Counted from the stretch's first letter, positions 42,895-52,281 are shown. The stretch is 64,000 bases of DNA from an uncultured Bacilli bacterium (GCA_934096815.1 CAKOMY010000001.1:62001-126000), one strand, 5' to 3'. The notes: generated by a model from the sequence alone, not told the origin. Numbers and translations are program-made.

Positions 42895-44883
42895 TTAATT
42901 TAGATTTTTTACACCACTTATTATGTTTTTTTGAATAGGATATTTATCTATTTCGTTAATATGTTTGTTTAAAAAATTTAAAGAGTCTTCACTACATTTT
43001 TTTAATATTTTAAAATCCTTATTTAGATTAGCTATTTTAAAGACCATATCTCCACTTTGTTTTACACCAAATAAATCACCAGCTCCTCTTAATTCGAAGT
43101 CTTTTTCAGAAATGTAGAAGCCATCTTCACTTTCTTCTAATATTTTTAATCTTGGCGTGTCATAGTCGCTTATTAAAATACATTTTGATTCTATATCATT
43201 TCTACCTATACGTCCTCTTAACTGATGGAGGGTTGCCAAGCCGAATCTTTCGGCATTAAATATAACAATCATAGTAGCGTTACTAACATCTACTCCTATT
43301 TCAATGATGGTTGTTGATATTAAGATCTTGGTTTTATTTGATTTAAAATCATTCATTATATTTTCTTTTTCTTCATTTTTTAATTTACCATGAAGAACAC
43401 CTATAGGTACTTTGCCATTAAGGGCTACATTTATTTTTTCATATAAATAATTAACACTTGCCAGTTTGGTATTTTCTTCTTCATTTTCGATCAGGGGACT
43501 AACGACATAGATTTGATGTCCTTTTTTAATTTCATCTAACATTTCATATAGAACTTCTTTAATTTCTGATGTGTTATATAATTTGGTAATTTTAGGTTTT
43601 CTATTTAATGGTTTGGTTTTTATTTCAGTTATGTCCATATCTTTAAAAATAGTTAAGGCTAGAGTTCTAGGGATTGGAGTTGCACTCATATAAAGTACAT
43701 CAACATTTTCTCCTTTGTTTTGAAGGTTCTTTCTTTGATTTACACCGAAGCGATGTTGTTCGTCGGTTACAACTAGTCCGATATTTTTAAATACGACATC
43801 ATCATTTAAGACTGAATGAGTTGATAATAAAATATCTATTTGACCGTTTTTTAGATTTTCAATTATTTTATCACGGTCTTTTTTGGTTGTTGAACCAGTT
43901 AGTATTTCAATATTTAACTCTGTTAAGATTTTTTTGATATTTTCATAGTGTTGTTTTATTAATATTTCAGTTGGTGCCATTAGGACACCTTGATAACCAG
44001 ATAAATAATTCATGAAAAGAGCTAGAAAAGAGATAATTGTTTTACCACTTCCAACATCACCTAGAATTAATCTATTCATATGTTTTGATGAGTTAAAATC
44101 ATTTTTAATATCTTCTACGGCATTTACTTGTGAATCGGTTAATTTAAATGGTAAACTTGATATTAAATTATCTAATTGTGAGGTATCAAATGTTTTTATA
44201 TATGATGTAGTTGTTTTATCTTTTAAATATTTTAAATAATTTATTTTTAAAGTATATTCAAATAGTTCTTCATATTTAAGACATACTTCAGCTTGTTTTA
44301 AATTATTAGTACTAGTTGGATTATGAATTTCTTTTATGGCGGTTAATTTATCTAATAATGAATATTCTTTAATGTATTCTTCAGGTATTAGACTGGGAAC
44401 ATAGATATTTTTTTCTAATAAATTATTAATTATTTTATGAATATTTACTTGTTTTAGTCCTTGAGTTGTGTGATAAATTGGTTCTATTTCATCTTTAATT
44501 ATTGGGGTTAATTTTATATCACTGGCTGTAAATGTGTTAGTCTTGACGTTATATTTTCCTATTACGGAAATATATTTATTTAATAACAGATGTTGTTTAA
44601 TGAAGGGACGATTAAAGATGGTAACGTTTATTAGTTTAGTACCAGTATTTAATCTGAAACTTATTTTATTTAAATTTCTTTTAATATAGTATATTTTGGC
44701 ATCGGATGCGACATATCCATTTATTAAAACTTCAGTGTTTTCTTCATAGTTATCTAGGGTGACTGGGTGATATAATTTATACTTATAGGGATAGTATGTG
44801 ATTAAATCTTGGATGGTAAAGATGTTTAAATTTTGAAATAATTTTAAGGTTTTGGGACCAATTCCTTTAATATCTTCTAGCAT
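42895..44883 (-). CDS. recG: ATP-dependent DNA helicase RecG
   Basis: 662 aa. An N-terminal helix-hairpin-like start (GIGPKTLKLFQNLNIFTIQD) and OB-fold wedge precede the helicase: Walker A ILGDVGSGKTIIS (~275), VVTDEQHRFGVNQR, YMSATPIPRTLAL, STTIIEIGVDVSNATM, HQLRGRIGRNDIES. The C-terminal FELRGAGDLFGVKQSGD is RecG-specific. It remodels stalled replication forks and Holliday junctions. The start at 44883 has an AAAGGAG-type site. Confidence 0.97.
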   Translation of the reverse strand: MLEDIKGIGPKTLKLFQNLNIFTIQDLITYYPYKYKLYHPVTLDNYEENTEVLINGYVASDAKIYYIKRNLNKISFRLNTGTKLINVTIFNRPFIKQHLLLNKYISVIGKYNVKTNTFTASDIKLTPIIKDEIEPIYHTTQGLKQVNIHKIINNLLEKNIYVPSLIPEEYIKEYSLLDKLTAIKEIHNPTSTNNLKQAEVCLKYEELFEYTLKINYLKYLKDKTTTSYIKTFDTSQLDNLISSLPFKLTDSQVNAVEDIKNDFNSSKHMNRLILGDVGSGKTIISFLALFMNYLSGYQGVLMAPTEILIKQHYENIKKILTELNIEILTGSTTKKDRDKIIENLKNGQIDILLSTHSVLNDDVVFKNIGLVVTDEQHRFGVNQRKNLQNKGENVDVLYMSATPIPRTLALTIFKDMDITEIKTKPLNRKPKITKLYNTSEIKEVLYEMLDEIKKGHQIYVVSPLIENEEENTKLASVNYLYEKINVALNGKVPIGVLHGKLKNEEKENIMNDFKSNKTKILISTTIIEIGVDVSNATMIVIFNAERFGLATLHQLRGRIGRNDIESKCILISDYDTPRLKILEESEDGFYISEKDFELRGAGDLFGVKQSGDMVFKIANLNKDFKILKKCSEDSLNFLNKHINEIDKYPIQKNIISGVKNLN

Positions 44884-44927
44884 ATTTAACTCCTTTAAAA
44901 AATATTTTAAATTTTAACAAAAAATTG

Positions 44928-44956
44928 TTGACTTTTAAGTCTTTTTCCTTTAGTAT
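44928..44956 (+). promoter_or_regulatory. Promoter of small RNA B
   Basis: TTGACT, 17 bases, TAGTAT on the + strand, opposite to the genes on both sides. Start expected near 44962. Confidence 0.7.
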
Positions 44957-44961
44957 AACAA

Positions 44962-45058
44962 GTACCAATTCACTTAAAGGCGAATTGGTGCTAGTATCAC
45001 ACTAGCCAACCCCTTTTTATTCTTTGAGGCTAACCCAGGGGGATAGCCTCTATTTTTT
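44962..45058 (+). ncRNA. Candidate C-rich small RNA B
   Basis: About 97 nt between recG and the PFOR gene, read opposite to both. Hairpin 1 is ACCAAUUC/GAAUUGGU (44964-44971, 44982-44989). Hairpin 2 is GCUAGU/ACUAGC. The single-stranded CAACCCCUUUUU follows, and terminator hairpin GAGGCUA/UAGCCUC (45026-45050) ends in UAUUUUUU. The terminator loop contains GGGGG, which could pair with the CCCC at 45010-45013 as a pseudoknot. Same plan as RNA A. Its 3' end overlaps the PFOR stop on the other strand. Confidence 0.65.
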
Positions 45059-48000
45059 ATTTATTAGAAATTTCTTTGTAATAGTTGTATCTTTGGACCG
45101 CTATTTCTTTATTTATAGCAAGCAATTCGTTTGCTTTTTTTATGTCTTTTATTTTTAATGCATTGTATCTAACTTCATTAGATAGGAATTCATCATATTT
45201 ATCAAAGTTTGGTTCTTTAGAGTCTAGGTATAGTTTATTATCTTTATATCTCATTAATAATACGTAACCTGAATCGACTGCTAGAGCTTCTTCTTTGATT
45301 GAATTACTCATTCCTCCTTTAATACCTTGTTCAATACATGGACAATATGCAATTATAATTGATGGGCCATCGTGTTCTTCGGCTTCTTTAATTGTTTTAA
45401 TTGCTTGCATGAAATTACCACCTAAACTAATGCTTCCAACATATATATTTGGATATGACATGGCAATTTTAAATAAATCTTTTTTAGATGTTTTCTTACC
45501 GCCACTTGCAAATTCGCAAACTTGTCCTAAATGACTTGATTTACTTGACTGACCACCAGTATTTGAATATACTTCAGTATCTAGTACAAGAATTCTTACT
45601 TTCTCATTTGATGATGCTACATGATCTAATCCACCAAAACCGATATCATAAGCCCAACCATCACCACCGATAGTCCATACACTTTTAGGTGTTACAAAAC
45701 TTAATAAATCTTCTTTAATATATTTTTTGAATTTTGGTAATTCGGATTTTATTTTATCATAATCGTTAGAGTCTAGTAGTTCTAATAGATATTTTGTATC
45801 TTCATTATTAATTCTAACTAATTCTTTTTTTATACGATTTTGTAAGTTGTTAAAACTATTTAGAATTCCAAAACCATATTCGGCAGCATCTTCAAATAAA
45901 CTATTACTCCACGATACAGAATAAGGGGTATTAGGGCATGATGCTCCATAGATACTTGAACAACCTGTTGCGTTGGCAATAACTAATTTTTCACCAATAA
46001 TTTGAGTTAATAATTTGATATATGGTGTTTCGCCACAACCAGCGCATGCTCCAGAAAACTCAAATAATGGTTTTCTTAATTCAATATTTTTAATGGTTGT
46101 TAATGGGTATTTAGGATTTTCATAATTATTAAATAGTTCGTTAGCTTCTTTTTGTTTTTCTTCATCGAATTTACCGAAGGACAAAGCATCTTTTGGACAT
46201 GTTTTAATACATAAGCCACAACCGGTACAGTCAGCTCCACTAATACTAATAATAAATTCTCCATTAGGTAATTCGAATGGTCTTATTACGGCATGAGGAC
46301 AAACTAAAGCACACATTCCACATTTAATACATTTTTCTTTATTCCAAACAGGAATATCCTCACTAATTTTACGTTTTTCAAATTTGGTTGTTCCACCTGG
46401 AAAAGCACCATCTTTATAATCAAGAAGATCTTTTACAGTCAATTCATTACCGCGTCTTGAATTAATCATTTCAAAAATATTCTTACTTGAATTAATACTT
46501 ATACTTTCATCATTAGTAATCTTGATATTAAATAGATTATTTGGAGTTTCTTTTATAACCTTGATATTACTTTCAACAATAGATTCTCCTTTAGTTCTAA
46601 ATCTTTCTTTAACGTTTTCAATTAAGATATTTTGGTAATTTGGAATATTTAATAAATTTAAAATTGAGGTTTCGATTATTAAACTTATTTTACCTTTAAT
46701 TTCATTTTCTTCGGCTAATTTACTAGCGTTTATTATATATGTTTTGATATTATTTGCATTTAGATATTCTTTAATGTTTGTTGGCAGGAATTTATTTAGT
46801 TCTTCTTCGGTTTTTGAGGTATTTATTATTAAATTTCCACCTGTTTTTAAACCGGTTATCATGTCAAATTTATGGAAGTATTCGTCTTTAGTTACTACTA
46901 ATAATTCAGGATGATTTGTATAGTATGGGGCATTTATTGGATTGTTAGATAATCTTAAATGGGAAACTGTTACGCCACCACTTTTTTTAGAGTCATATTC
47001 GAAATATCCTTGAACATAAGCAGATTTACCTAAGATTTTTAACATATCTTTTGATGCACTTACAGATCCATCTGAACCATAACCAAAGATTTTAAATTCT
47101 CTAAAATTATCTTCTTCAGTATATTTATAGTGAGTTAAGCTTGTATTTGTTACATCATCTATAACACCGACTGAGAAATCATCTTTAGGATTATTTAATA
47201 AATTCATGTATACATCGTAAATATCGTTTGGAGTGGTATTCTTACTTGATAGTCCATAGATTCCACCATAAATTTTGATATTGGTATTTTTAAGAGATGA
47301 TACTACATCTAAATATAAGGGGTTACCACTAGCACCGTGTTCTTTAGTTCGATCTAATACGCCAATTATTTTAGTTGTTTTTGGTAAGACGTTAAGTAGA
47401 TATTCTTTACTAAATGGACGATATAGATGTACTTCGATTAAACCAAATAAGGGATTATTTTTTACAACTGATTTAATAGTATCACATACTGATCCCATAG
47501 CGATAAGGACTACTTTAGCGTTTGTTCCACCATAGTAATTAAATGGTTTATAGTCTGTTCCTATTTCTTTGTTTAGTTTTTGCATATAATCGTTTACGAT
47601 ATCGGGAACTTTGGCGTAATCTTTATTTCTTGTTAGGACTGATTGAAAATAGATATCTTCATTTTGAGCTGTTCCTTTAGTGATACTTTTATTTGAGTTT
47701 AAAGCACGATTTCTAAATTCAGCGATTTTATCATAATTTACTAGTTTTTTGATTACGTCATCACTTATTTCATTTATAACATTATATTCATGACTGGTTC
47801 TAAAGCCATCAAAGAAGTGTAAAAATGGTAAGCTACTTTCAATGGCTGATAAATGGGAAATTAAGGCTAAATTATGAGCATCTTGAACATTCGTACTTGC
47901 TAAAAAGCAAAAGCCAGTTTGTCTTACTCCGTAAATATCTTGGTGATCACCAAAAATACTTAAAGCATGGGTTGCTAAGCTACGAGCTGCAACATGAATT

Positions 48001-48311
48001 ACAGCGGGCAAACATTCTCCAGCCATTTTATACATATTAGGAATCATTAAAAGTAATCCTTGACTTGCAGTAAAGGTTGTACCTAAGTTTCCAGCATTTA
48101 AAGCACCATGAAGGGCACCAGCAGCACCAGCTTCACTTTGCATTTCATAAACATTTACATTATCATTAAAAATATTTTTAATGTCTTTATTATTCATATT
48201 ATCTATGTTACTTGCCATAGGACTAGAGGGGGTTATTGGATATATAAAACTTATATCACTTAATTTATAGGCCATCATAGAACAGGCAGTATTTCCATCA
48301 ACAACTTTCAT
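45057..48311 (-). CDS. nifJ: Pyruvate:ferredoxin (flavodoxin) oxidoreductase
   Basis: 1084 aa, one chain holding all PFOR domains, slightly short of the usual ~1170. Pyruvate-binding start YPITPSSPMASNIDNM with EMQSEAGAAGALHGALNAG; two 4Fe-4S motifs KCIKCGMCALVCPH (~660) and CTGCGLCIKTCPKDA (~702); proximal-cluster cysteines in CAGCGETPYIKLL; TPP site TIGGDGWAYDIGFGGLDHV (~880) and VYSNTGGQSSK. It oxidises pyruvate to acetyl-CoA and CO2 and reduces ferredoxin. Such an oxygen-sensitive enzyme marks anaerobic metabolism. Confidence 0.98.
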   Translation of the reverse strand: MKVVDGNTACSMMAYKLSDISFIYPITPSSPMASNIDNMNNKDIKNIFNDNVNVYEMQSEAGAAGALHGALNAGNLGTTFTASQGLLLMIPNMYKMAGECLPAVIHVAARSLATHALSIFGDHQDIYGVRQTGFCFLASTNVQDAHNLALISHLSAIESSLPFLHFFDGFRTSHEYNVINEISDDVIKKLVNYDKIAEFRNRALNSNKSITKGTAQNEDIYFQSVLTRNKDYAKVPDIVNDYMQKLNKEIGTDYKPFNYYGGTNAKVVLIAMGSVCDTIKSVVKNNPLFGLIEVHLYRPFSKEYLLNVLPKTTKIIGVLDRTKEHGASGNPLYLDVVSSLKNTNIKIYGGIYGLSSKNTTPNDIYDVYMNLLNNPKDDFSVGVIDDVTNTSLTHYKYTEEDNFREFKIFGYGSDGSVSASKDMLKILGKSAYVQGYFEYDSKKSGGVTVSHLRLSNNPINAPYYTNHPELLVVTKDEYFHKFDMITGLKTGGNLIINTSKTEEELNKFLPTNIKEYLNANNIKTYIINASKLAEENEIKGKISLIIETSILNLLNIPNYQNILIENVKERFRTKGESIVESNIKVIKETPNNLFNIKITNDESISINSSKNIFEMINSRRGNELTVKDLLDYKDGAFPGGTTKFEKRKISEDIPVWNKEKCIKCGMCALVCPHAVIRPFELPNGEFIISISGADCTGCGLCIKTCPKDALSFGKFDEEKQKEANELFNNYENPKYPLTTIKNIELRKPLFEFSGACAGCGETPYIKLLTQIIGEKLVIANATGCSSIYGASCPNTPYSVSWSNSLFEDAAEYGFGILNSFNNLQNRIKKELVRINNEDTKYLLELLDSNDYDKIKSELPKFKKYIKEDLLSFVTPKSVWTIGGDGWAYDIGFGGLDHVASSNEKVRILVLDTEVYSNTGGQSSKSSHLGQVCEFASGGKKTSKKDLFKIAMSYPNIYVGSISLGGNFMQAIKTIKEAEEHDGPSIIIAYCPCIEQGIKGGMSNSIKEEALAVDSGYVLLMRYKDNKLYLDSKEPNFDKYDEFLSNEVRYNALKIKDIKKANELLAINKEIAVQRYNYYKEISNK

Positions 48312-48366
48312 ATTTTATCTCCAATCTATCTTTAATTAATTATATCATAACTTTTTTAAGAAAAAG

Positions 48367-48388
48367 AAAAAACTCTTAGAAATCTAAG
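48367..48388 (-). terminator. Terminator overlapping a stop codon
   Basis: CTTAG (48375-48379) pairs with CTAAG (48384-48388); T6 follows on the minus strand. The TAG stop of the gene at 48384 is inside the stem. Confidence 0.65.
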
Positions 48389-48956
48389 AATTTATGTAAC
48401 TTGTTGAAGTATAAACATAATCATTATTTACTTTTGCAAAAGTGAATTTATATTTACCACCATAACCTATAAAAGAATTTTCGGATATTTTTTCATTTAA
48501 TTTTTCTATTTTATCAGAAGATACCACTAAATTTTGATACGATTTACCATAATTTGTACCATCAGTTATTAAAACATAACTATACATAATTACTTCATCT
48601 GTTGTAGATGACCATTTATAATCTTGTGTATAAGTTAATAGATTTGAACATTCAGTATTATTTTCATTACTAATAAGACCAATATATAAGTTTTGATTAA
48701 ATTGTTCTGGTAAAAATTCATTATTACAACTATTTTTGGGAATAAGCTCTTTTAAATTAGTTTTTAACTCTTCAGTTATTTCGATAGGCTCATTTACAAT
48801 ACTTATTTGGACATTGTGATTTGGCAAGGTAGTAACAATTTTTTCTTGAGATAAATAAGCACTTGATTTAAATATTAAAAAACTACCAGTAATTAGTAAA
48901 AGTGTTGCGATTAAAATAACTGATATATAAGTTATTTTTTTATTATCCTCTAACAT
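48384..48956 (-). CDS. Single-span membrane protein, unknown
   Basis: 190 aa. One membrane segment near 9-29 (ITYISVILIATLLLITGSFLIF), then an outer domain with three cysteines. No family recognised. It lies 25 bases after the end of the spoIIQ-linked gene and may belong to that transcript, which would give it a sporulation context. Confidence 0.6.
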   Translation of the reverse strand: MLEDNKKITYISVILIATLLLITGSFLIFKSSAYLSQEKIVTTLPNHNVQISIVNEPIEITEELKTNLKELIPKNSCNNEFLPEQFNQNLYIGLISNENNTECSNLLTYTQDYKWSSTTDEVIMYSYVLITDGTNYGKSYQNLVVSSDKIEKLNEKISENSFIGYGGKYKFTFAKVNNDYVYTSTSYINS

Positions 48957-48981
48957 AATTGGTACTCCTTTGTTATTATAA

Positions 48982-49512
48982 TTATAAAATAAACATTATT
49001 AAAAGTAAACATAAGACTTTGTCGAAAATTGTCCTATAAGAATTTTCGTATTCTAAAATTTTACAATTGTTTTTCTTTAATATTTGAGATTTTAGGTTTT
49101 GATAATCTTCATTATAACCTACTAATATATAATCTTTATTTAATAATTTATCTACTTTTTTATCTTGATAATATAGTTTTCCACCACTTGTTAAGAGATG
49201 ATTGTTATCAAAATAAGTACTTGGATGAATTATTTCAACTGTTAAATTAGATATGTTTTTAAATAAATTTTTGATTAAATATATTTCACTTGGAGAACTT
49301 TTTTCAAATAATAGAATATTTATTTTTACTTTAAATAATGAATTTAAAATTTTGTATTTATTAATTATGTCATACATTATTTTATTTAATTTAAGAAAAT
49401 CATATATTTTATTATTGATAATTATGTTACATGGTATTTCTTCTTTAGAAAGTATATTTGTTTTATGATTAAAAATTAGAATATAGTTATCGGTTAATTC
49501 GAGTGTATACAT
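48982..49512 (-). CDS. Unknown protein following spoIIQ, C-terminal membrane tail
   Basis: 176 aa. The start MYTLELTDNYILIFNHKTNI and the segment KVKINILLFEKSSPSEIYLI then NISNLTVEIIHPSTYF are arranged like the first strands of an actin/MreB-type fold, but no phosphate-binding motif is convincing. The last ~16 residues (FDKVLCLLLIMFIL) are a hydrophobic tail. Its start abuts the spoIIQ stop by one base, so it is surely cotranslated with spoIIQ. Function unknown. Confidence 0.55.
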   Translation of the reverse strand: MYTLELTDNYILIFNHKTNILSKEEIPCNIIINNKIYDFLKLNKIMYDIINKYKILNSLFKVKINILLFEKSSPSEIYLIKNLFKNISNLTVEIIHPSTYFDNNHLLTSGGKLYYQDKKVDKLLNKDYILVGYNEDYQNLKSQILKKNNCKILEYENSYRTIFDKVLCLLLIMFIL

Positions 49513-50153
49513 TATTCTAATTCATTTATTTCTTTGTCATAGATTTTTGATGGGTTAATATTGTTACCATTAAAATTTACTTCAAATAACATCATTGAAC
49601 TAGCAGATGCATCTACTTTATTTGTTCCACTTTTACCGATGATATCGCCTTGATTAACAGCTTGGCCAACAATTACATCAACGTTATTTAGACTTTCATA
49701 AGTTGTAGTTAAGTTATTCGTGTGTCTTATTGTAATAATATTTCCTAGGATATCGTCAGTTGTTACTGATTCAATTGTTCCATCTAAAACGGCAAGTACA
49801 TCAAATACGTTATCACTTCCATACATAATACCTGTATTTGGCATATAGGTGTTTTCATATAATATTAAGGAATTTTCTTGAGTTATATTATCTGAATCTT
49901 TATCATAGAAGTTTTTTATTATTTTAACTGTTTCATCTTGATATGGCATAATAATTTTTTTATTTTTAGTAGTACTAATAACGGGTACGGCATCATCTAT
50001 TAAACCACGATATACGTATGATAATGACTCATTTGAATAAATCATTCCTTGTAAGGTTTTACCTACTAAATATAAACTTGATATTATTGTAACTATAGAT
50101 ACAGCATATACTGAAAAAACTACCCATCCTTTTAATTTGTATTTCTTTTTCAT
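49512..50153 (-). CDS. spoIIQ: SpoIIQ-like engulfment protein, degenerate M23 domain
   Basis: 213 aa. Basic start, one membrane segment (~9-30, WVVFSVYAVSIVTIISSLYLV) and an outer LytM/M23 domain (~95-205). The M23 scaffold is clear (GIMYGSDNVFDVLAVLDGTI, GNIITIRHTNNLTTTYESLN, VGQAVNQGDIIGKSGTN) but the zinc ligands are lost: no HxxxD at the start, and MMLFEV in place of HLHFEV. B. subtilis SpoIIQ is likewise inactive as a peptidase and binds SpoIIIAH across the engulfing membranes. It lies after spoIID, as in B. subtilis. Confidence 0.88.
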   Translation of the reverse strand: MKKKYKLKGWVVFSVYAVSIVTIISSLYLVGKTLQGMIYSNESLSYVYRGLIDDAVPVISTTKNKKIIMPYQDETVKIIKNFYDKDSDNITQENSLILYENTYMPNTGIMYGSDNVFDVLAVLDGTIESVTTDDILGNIITIRHTNNLTTTYESLNNVDVIVGQAVNQGDIIGKSGTNKVDASASSMMLFEVNFNGNNINPSKIYDKEINELE

Positions 50154-50198
50154 TTTTCCTCCTATTAAAAGTTTGGATAGTTTATTTTAAATTATACT

Positions 50199-51065
50199 TT
50201 AAATTTCAGATATTTCGGTATTTTCATAATAATGATTTAATATTTCTTTATAAGATGCTCCTGCTTTTGCCATTTGATTTGCACCATACTGACTCATTCC
50301 AACACCATGACCATAACCTATTGTGGTTATAATGTAGTTGTTATCTTGTTTTTCGATGGTAAAATCTGTAGAACGAAGATTTAGTAATTTACGAAACTCA
50401 ATACCTGTATATGTTTTGTTATTTATAGTAATAGATTTAACGTGATTTGTTGCATTTCTTTCAATATTTTGAATATCTATATTTGATATATTTAATAGTT
50501 TATTAAGGTCTGAAGAAGAAAAAGTTTTTTGAAATTTGTAATTTGGAGTGTTTTCATTTTCAAGAGATTTAACACTTGTAAAAGTAGCATCGTTAAAGAC
50601 AGTTTGAGAGTTTTCAGTATAACCATTACTCATGGAAAAATAGTAAGTTCTAAGTATTTTATTATCTCTTTTTATTACTTCATTATGAGTGGATTTAACA
50701 CAGTTATAAATTTTATTATAATATTTATTATAGTCATCATTCCATTTTTCTTTTAACTTGAAATTAGGACTATATACTTGATCACTTATTCCAGATGTTA
50801 ATTCTAAAAAGTTATTTTTCATTTTTGATGTTGCAAAACTTCTAGCTGCTACTGCTTGGGCTTTTAAGGCTTCTTCATTAAATAAAGCGGGCATTTCGGA
50901 TGCAACAACCCCGGTAACATAGTCGTTTAAATCTAGATATAAGTCTAAATCAGTTAAATGAATTATTATTGTTTTTTCGTTATTAGAAAATAAAAAAGTA
51001 GCTTTATTAAAACTACTTATAAATATTGGTATTAAAAATAAGATTAATAATAATAATTTTTTCAT
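50199..51065 (-). CDS. spoIID: Stage II sporulation protein D, lytic transglycosylase
   Basis: 288 aa. N-terminal signal anchor (LLLLILFLIPIFISSF), then VTGVVASEMPALFNEEALKA with the catalytic Glu of SEMP, QAVAARSFATSK, and a C-terminal TIGYGHGVGMSQYGANQMAK followed by SYKEILNHYYENTEI. SpoIID with SpoIIM and SpoIIP degrades septal peptidoglycan so that the mother cell can engulf the forespore. It starts eight bases after the DUF1146 gene. Confidence 0.96.
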   Translation of the reverse strand: MKKLLLLILFLIPIFISSFNKATFLFSNNEKTIIIHLTDLDLYLDLNDYVTGVVASEMPALFNEEALKAQAVAARSFATSKMKNNFLELTSGISDQVYSPNFKLKEKWNDDYNKYYNKIYNCVKSTHNEVIKRDNKILRTYYFSMSNGYTENSQTVFNDATFTSVKSLENENTPNYKFQKTFSSSDLNKLLNISNIDIQNIERNATNHVKSITINNKTYTGIEFRKLLNLRSTDFTIEKQDNNYIITTIGYGHGVGMSQYGANQMAKAGASYKEILNHYYENTEISEI

Positions 51066-51073
51066 AGGTCTCC

Positions 51074-51268
51074 TTAGATAATTCTACTTACGTTTAAAAA
51101 CTCTATTATAAAACTTCCTAATAGATATCCCATAATTAAGCTTATGATGATAACAAAAAATCTTGCTTCAATTATGTGATTTTTTTTAAAAAAATTATTA
51201 AAATTAATTCCATTTAAAACAAATACGGATAATAGGACACAAACTATATATATAATCGTTTTAATCAT
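51074..51268 (-). CDS. DUF1146 (YwzB) small membrane protein
   Basis: 64 aa with two membrane spans. The pattern LNGINFNNFFKKNHIIEARF then FFVIIISLIMGYLLGSFIIE FL matches the YwzB/DUF1146 family, which in Bacillus lies near the atp-murA-spoIID region. No function is known. It shares one base with rpiB. Confidence 0.8.
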   Translation of the reverse strand: MIKTIIYIVCVLLSVFVLNGINFNNFFKKNHIIEARFFVIIISLIMGYLLGSFIIEFLNVSRII

Positions 51269-51711
51269 TATTTTTGTTCATACTCCATTATCTGTTTATT
51301 TCTTCTTACATGTCTTTCTTCATTTTTAAAGTCAGTTGTTAGGAATAAATCAATCCATTTAATTAAATCATTTACTTTATGATTATTTACTCCTAAGGCG
51401 ATTATATTAGCGTTGTTATGGGCACGGGCTAGCATTGCTTCTGTATTACTTGTTACATGAGCACAGCGAATACCTTTAACTTTATTAGCGGCAATACTCA
51501 TTCCAATACCAGTTCCACAAAGTAAAATTCCATAATCTGCTTCTTTAGATGATACTACTTTTCCTACTTCAAAAGCATATAATGGATAATCATCGACTGC
51601 AGAATTATGTTCACTTAAATCAATGGTTTCAATATTGTGATTATTTAAAAATCTAATTATTTCTTTTTTGATATTAACGCCATTATGGTCTGTTGCAATT
51701 GCTACTTTCAT
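51268..51711 (-). CDS. rpiB: Ribose-5-phosphate isomerase B
   Basis: 147 aa. Opening MKVAIATDHNGVNIKKEIIR, DDYPLYAFEVGKVV, and the active site GILLCGTGIGMSIAANKVKG with the catalytic Cys, then RCAHVTSNTEAMLARAHNNA. It interconverts ribose 5-phosphate and ribulose 5-phosphate in the pentose phosphate pathway. Some LacAB/RpiB proteins take allose or galactose phosphates, but nothing here suggests that. Confidence 0.96.
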   Translation of the reverse strand: MKVAIATDHNGVNIKKEIIRFLNNHNIETIDLSEHNSAVDDYPLYAFEVGKVVSSKEADYGILLCGTGIGMSIAANKVKGIRCAHVTSNTEAMLARAHNNANIIALGVNNHKVNDLIKWIDLFLTTDFKNEERHVRRNKQIMEYEQK

Positions 51712-51729
51712 GTTAATTATCCCTTTCTA

Positions 51730-51957
51730 CTATCTAGATATCATTGTTGAAAGAACTTCATTTGATTTACTCATACTTTCACTTATGTTATTAATTCTTT
51801 CTGCTCTTAATTCTTGTAATTTTTCAGGTGCAATTCCGGTTAAGTTAGAAACAATTTCTAAGGCTTGATCTTCTCTTAAGCCATATTGCATTAAAGTTCC
51901 TTTAGTATATAAACTTATAGAATTTTTTAATAAGTTTTCATAATATTCTTTTTCCAT
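51730..51957 (-). CDS. Small conserved-looking protein, unknown
   Basis: 75 aa, helical, no membrane segment. It starts MEKEYYENLLKNSISLYTKG and has a UBA-like middle (REDQALEIVSNLTGIAPEKL). A site GGAGGAATA lies before the ATG. It lies 18 bases before rpiB and is probably its operon partner. Confidence 0.55.
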   Translation of the reverse strand: MEKEYYENLLKNSISLYTKGTLMQYGLREDQALEIVSNLTGIAPEKLQELRAERINNISESMSKSNEVLSTMISR

Positions 51958-52035
51958 TATTCCTCCTATATATTTATGTTACCACAAATATTTATAAATA
52001 TTTAAAATTTGAAGTATATTTGACATGTTATTAAC

Positions 52036-52060
52036 AAAAAAAGTGCCTATTTTAGCACTT
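52036..52060 (-). terminator. Terminator of rpmE
   Basis: AAGTGC (52041-52046) pairs with GCACTT (52055-52060) and a T-run follows on the minus strand. The rpmE stop codon lies inside the stem. Confidence 0.82.
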
Positions 52061-52262
52061 AATTTAAATTATATTTCTTATTGAATTTTTCTACAGTACC
52101 AGTTTTCTTAGCAGTTTTGCTCATTTCTGGATTATATGCTGGTGAGCATGCACTACATGTTTCAACAAAATGTGTTGGTTTATTAGATTTTGTTTGGAAA
52201 GTATGTCCACAAGCACAAGTTACTGTACAATCTACAAATGATGGATGTAAATTTTTCTTCAT
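52059..52262 (-). CDS. rpmE: Ribosomal protein bL31, zinc-binding type
   Basis: 67 aa. MKKNLHPSFVDCTVTCACGH has CxC and CSAC (VETCSACSPAYNPEM) supplies the other ligands, the C+ zinc form of L31; GTVEKFNKKYNLN is the family's usual end. It is at the interface of the ribosomal subunits near the central protuberance. GGAAGGAG before the ATG is a strong ribosome site. Confidence 0.95.
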   Translation of the reverse strand: MKKNLHPSFVDCTVTCACGHTFQTKSNKPTHFVETCSACSPAYNPEMSKTAKKTGTVEKFNKKYNLN

Positions 52263-52281
52263 CTTTTATTCTCCTTCCGCC

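Noticed and set aside
45026..45050. Terminator of the PFOR gene
   Set aside because: The hairpin has its T-run on the + strand only, so it ends RNA B, not the minus-strand PFOR transcript.
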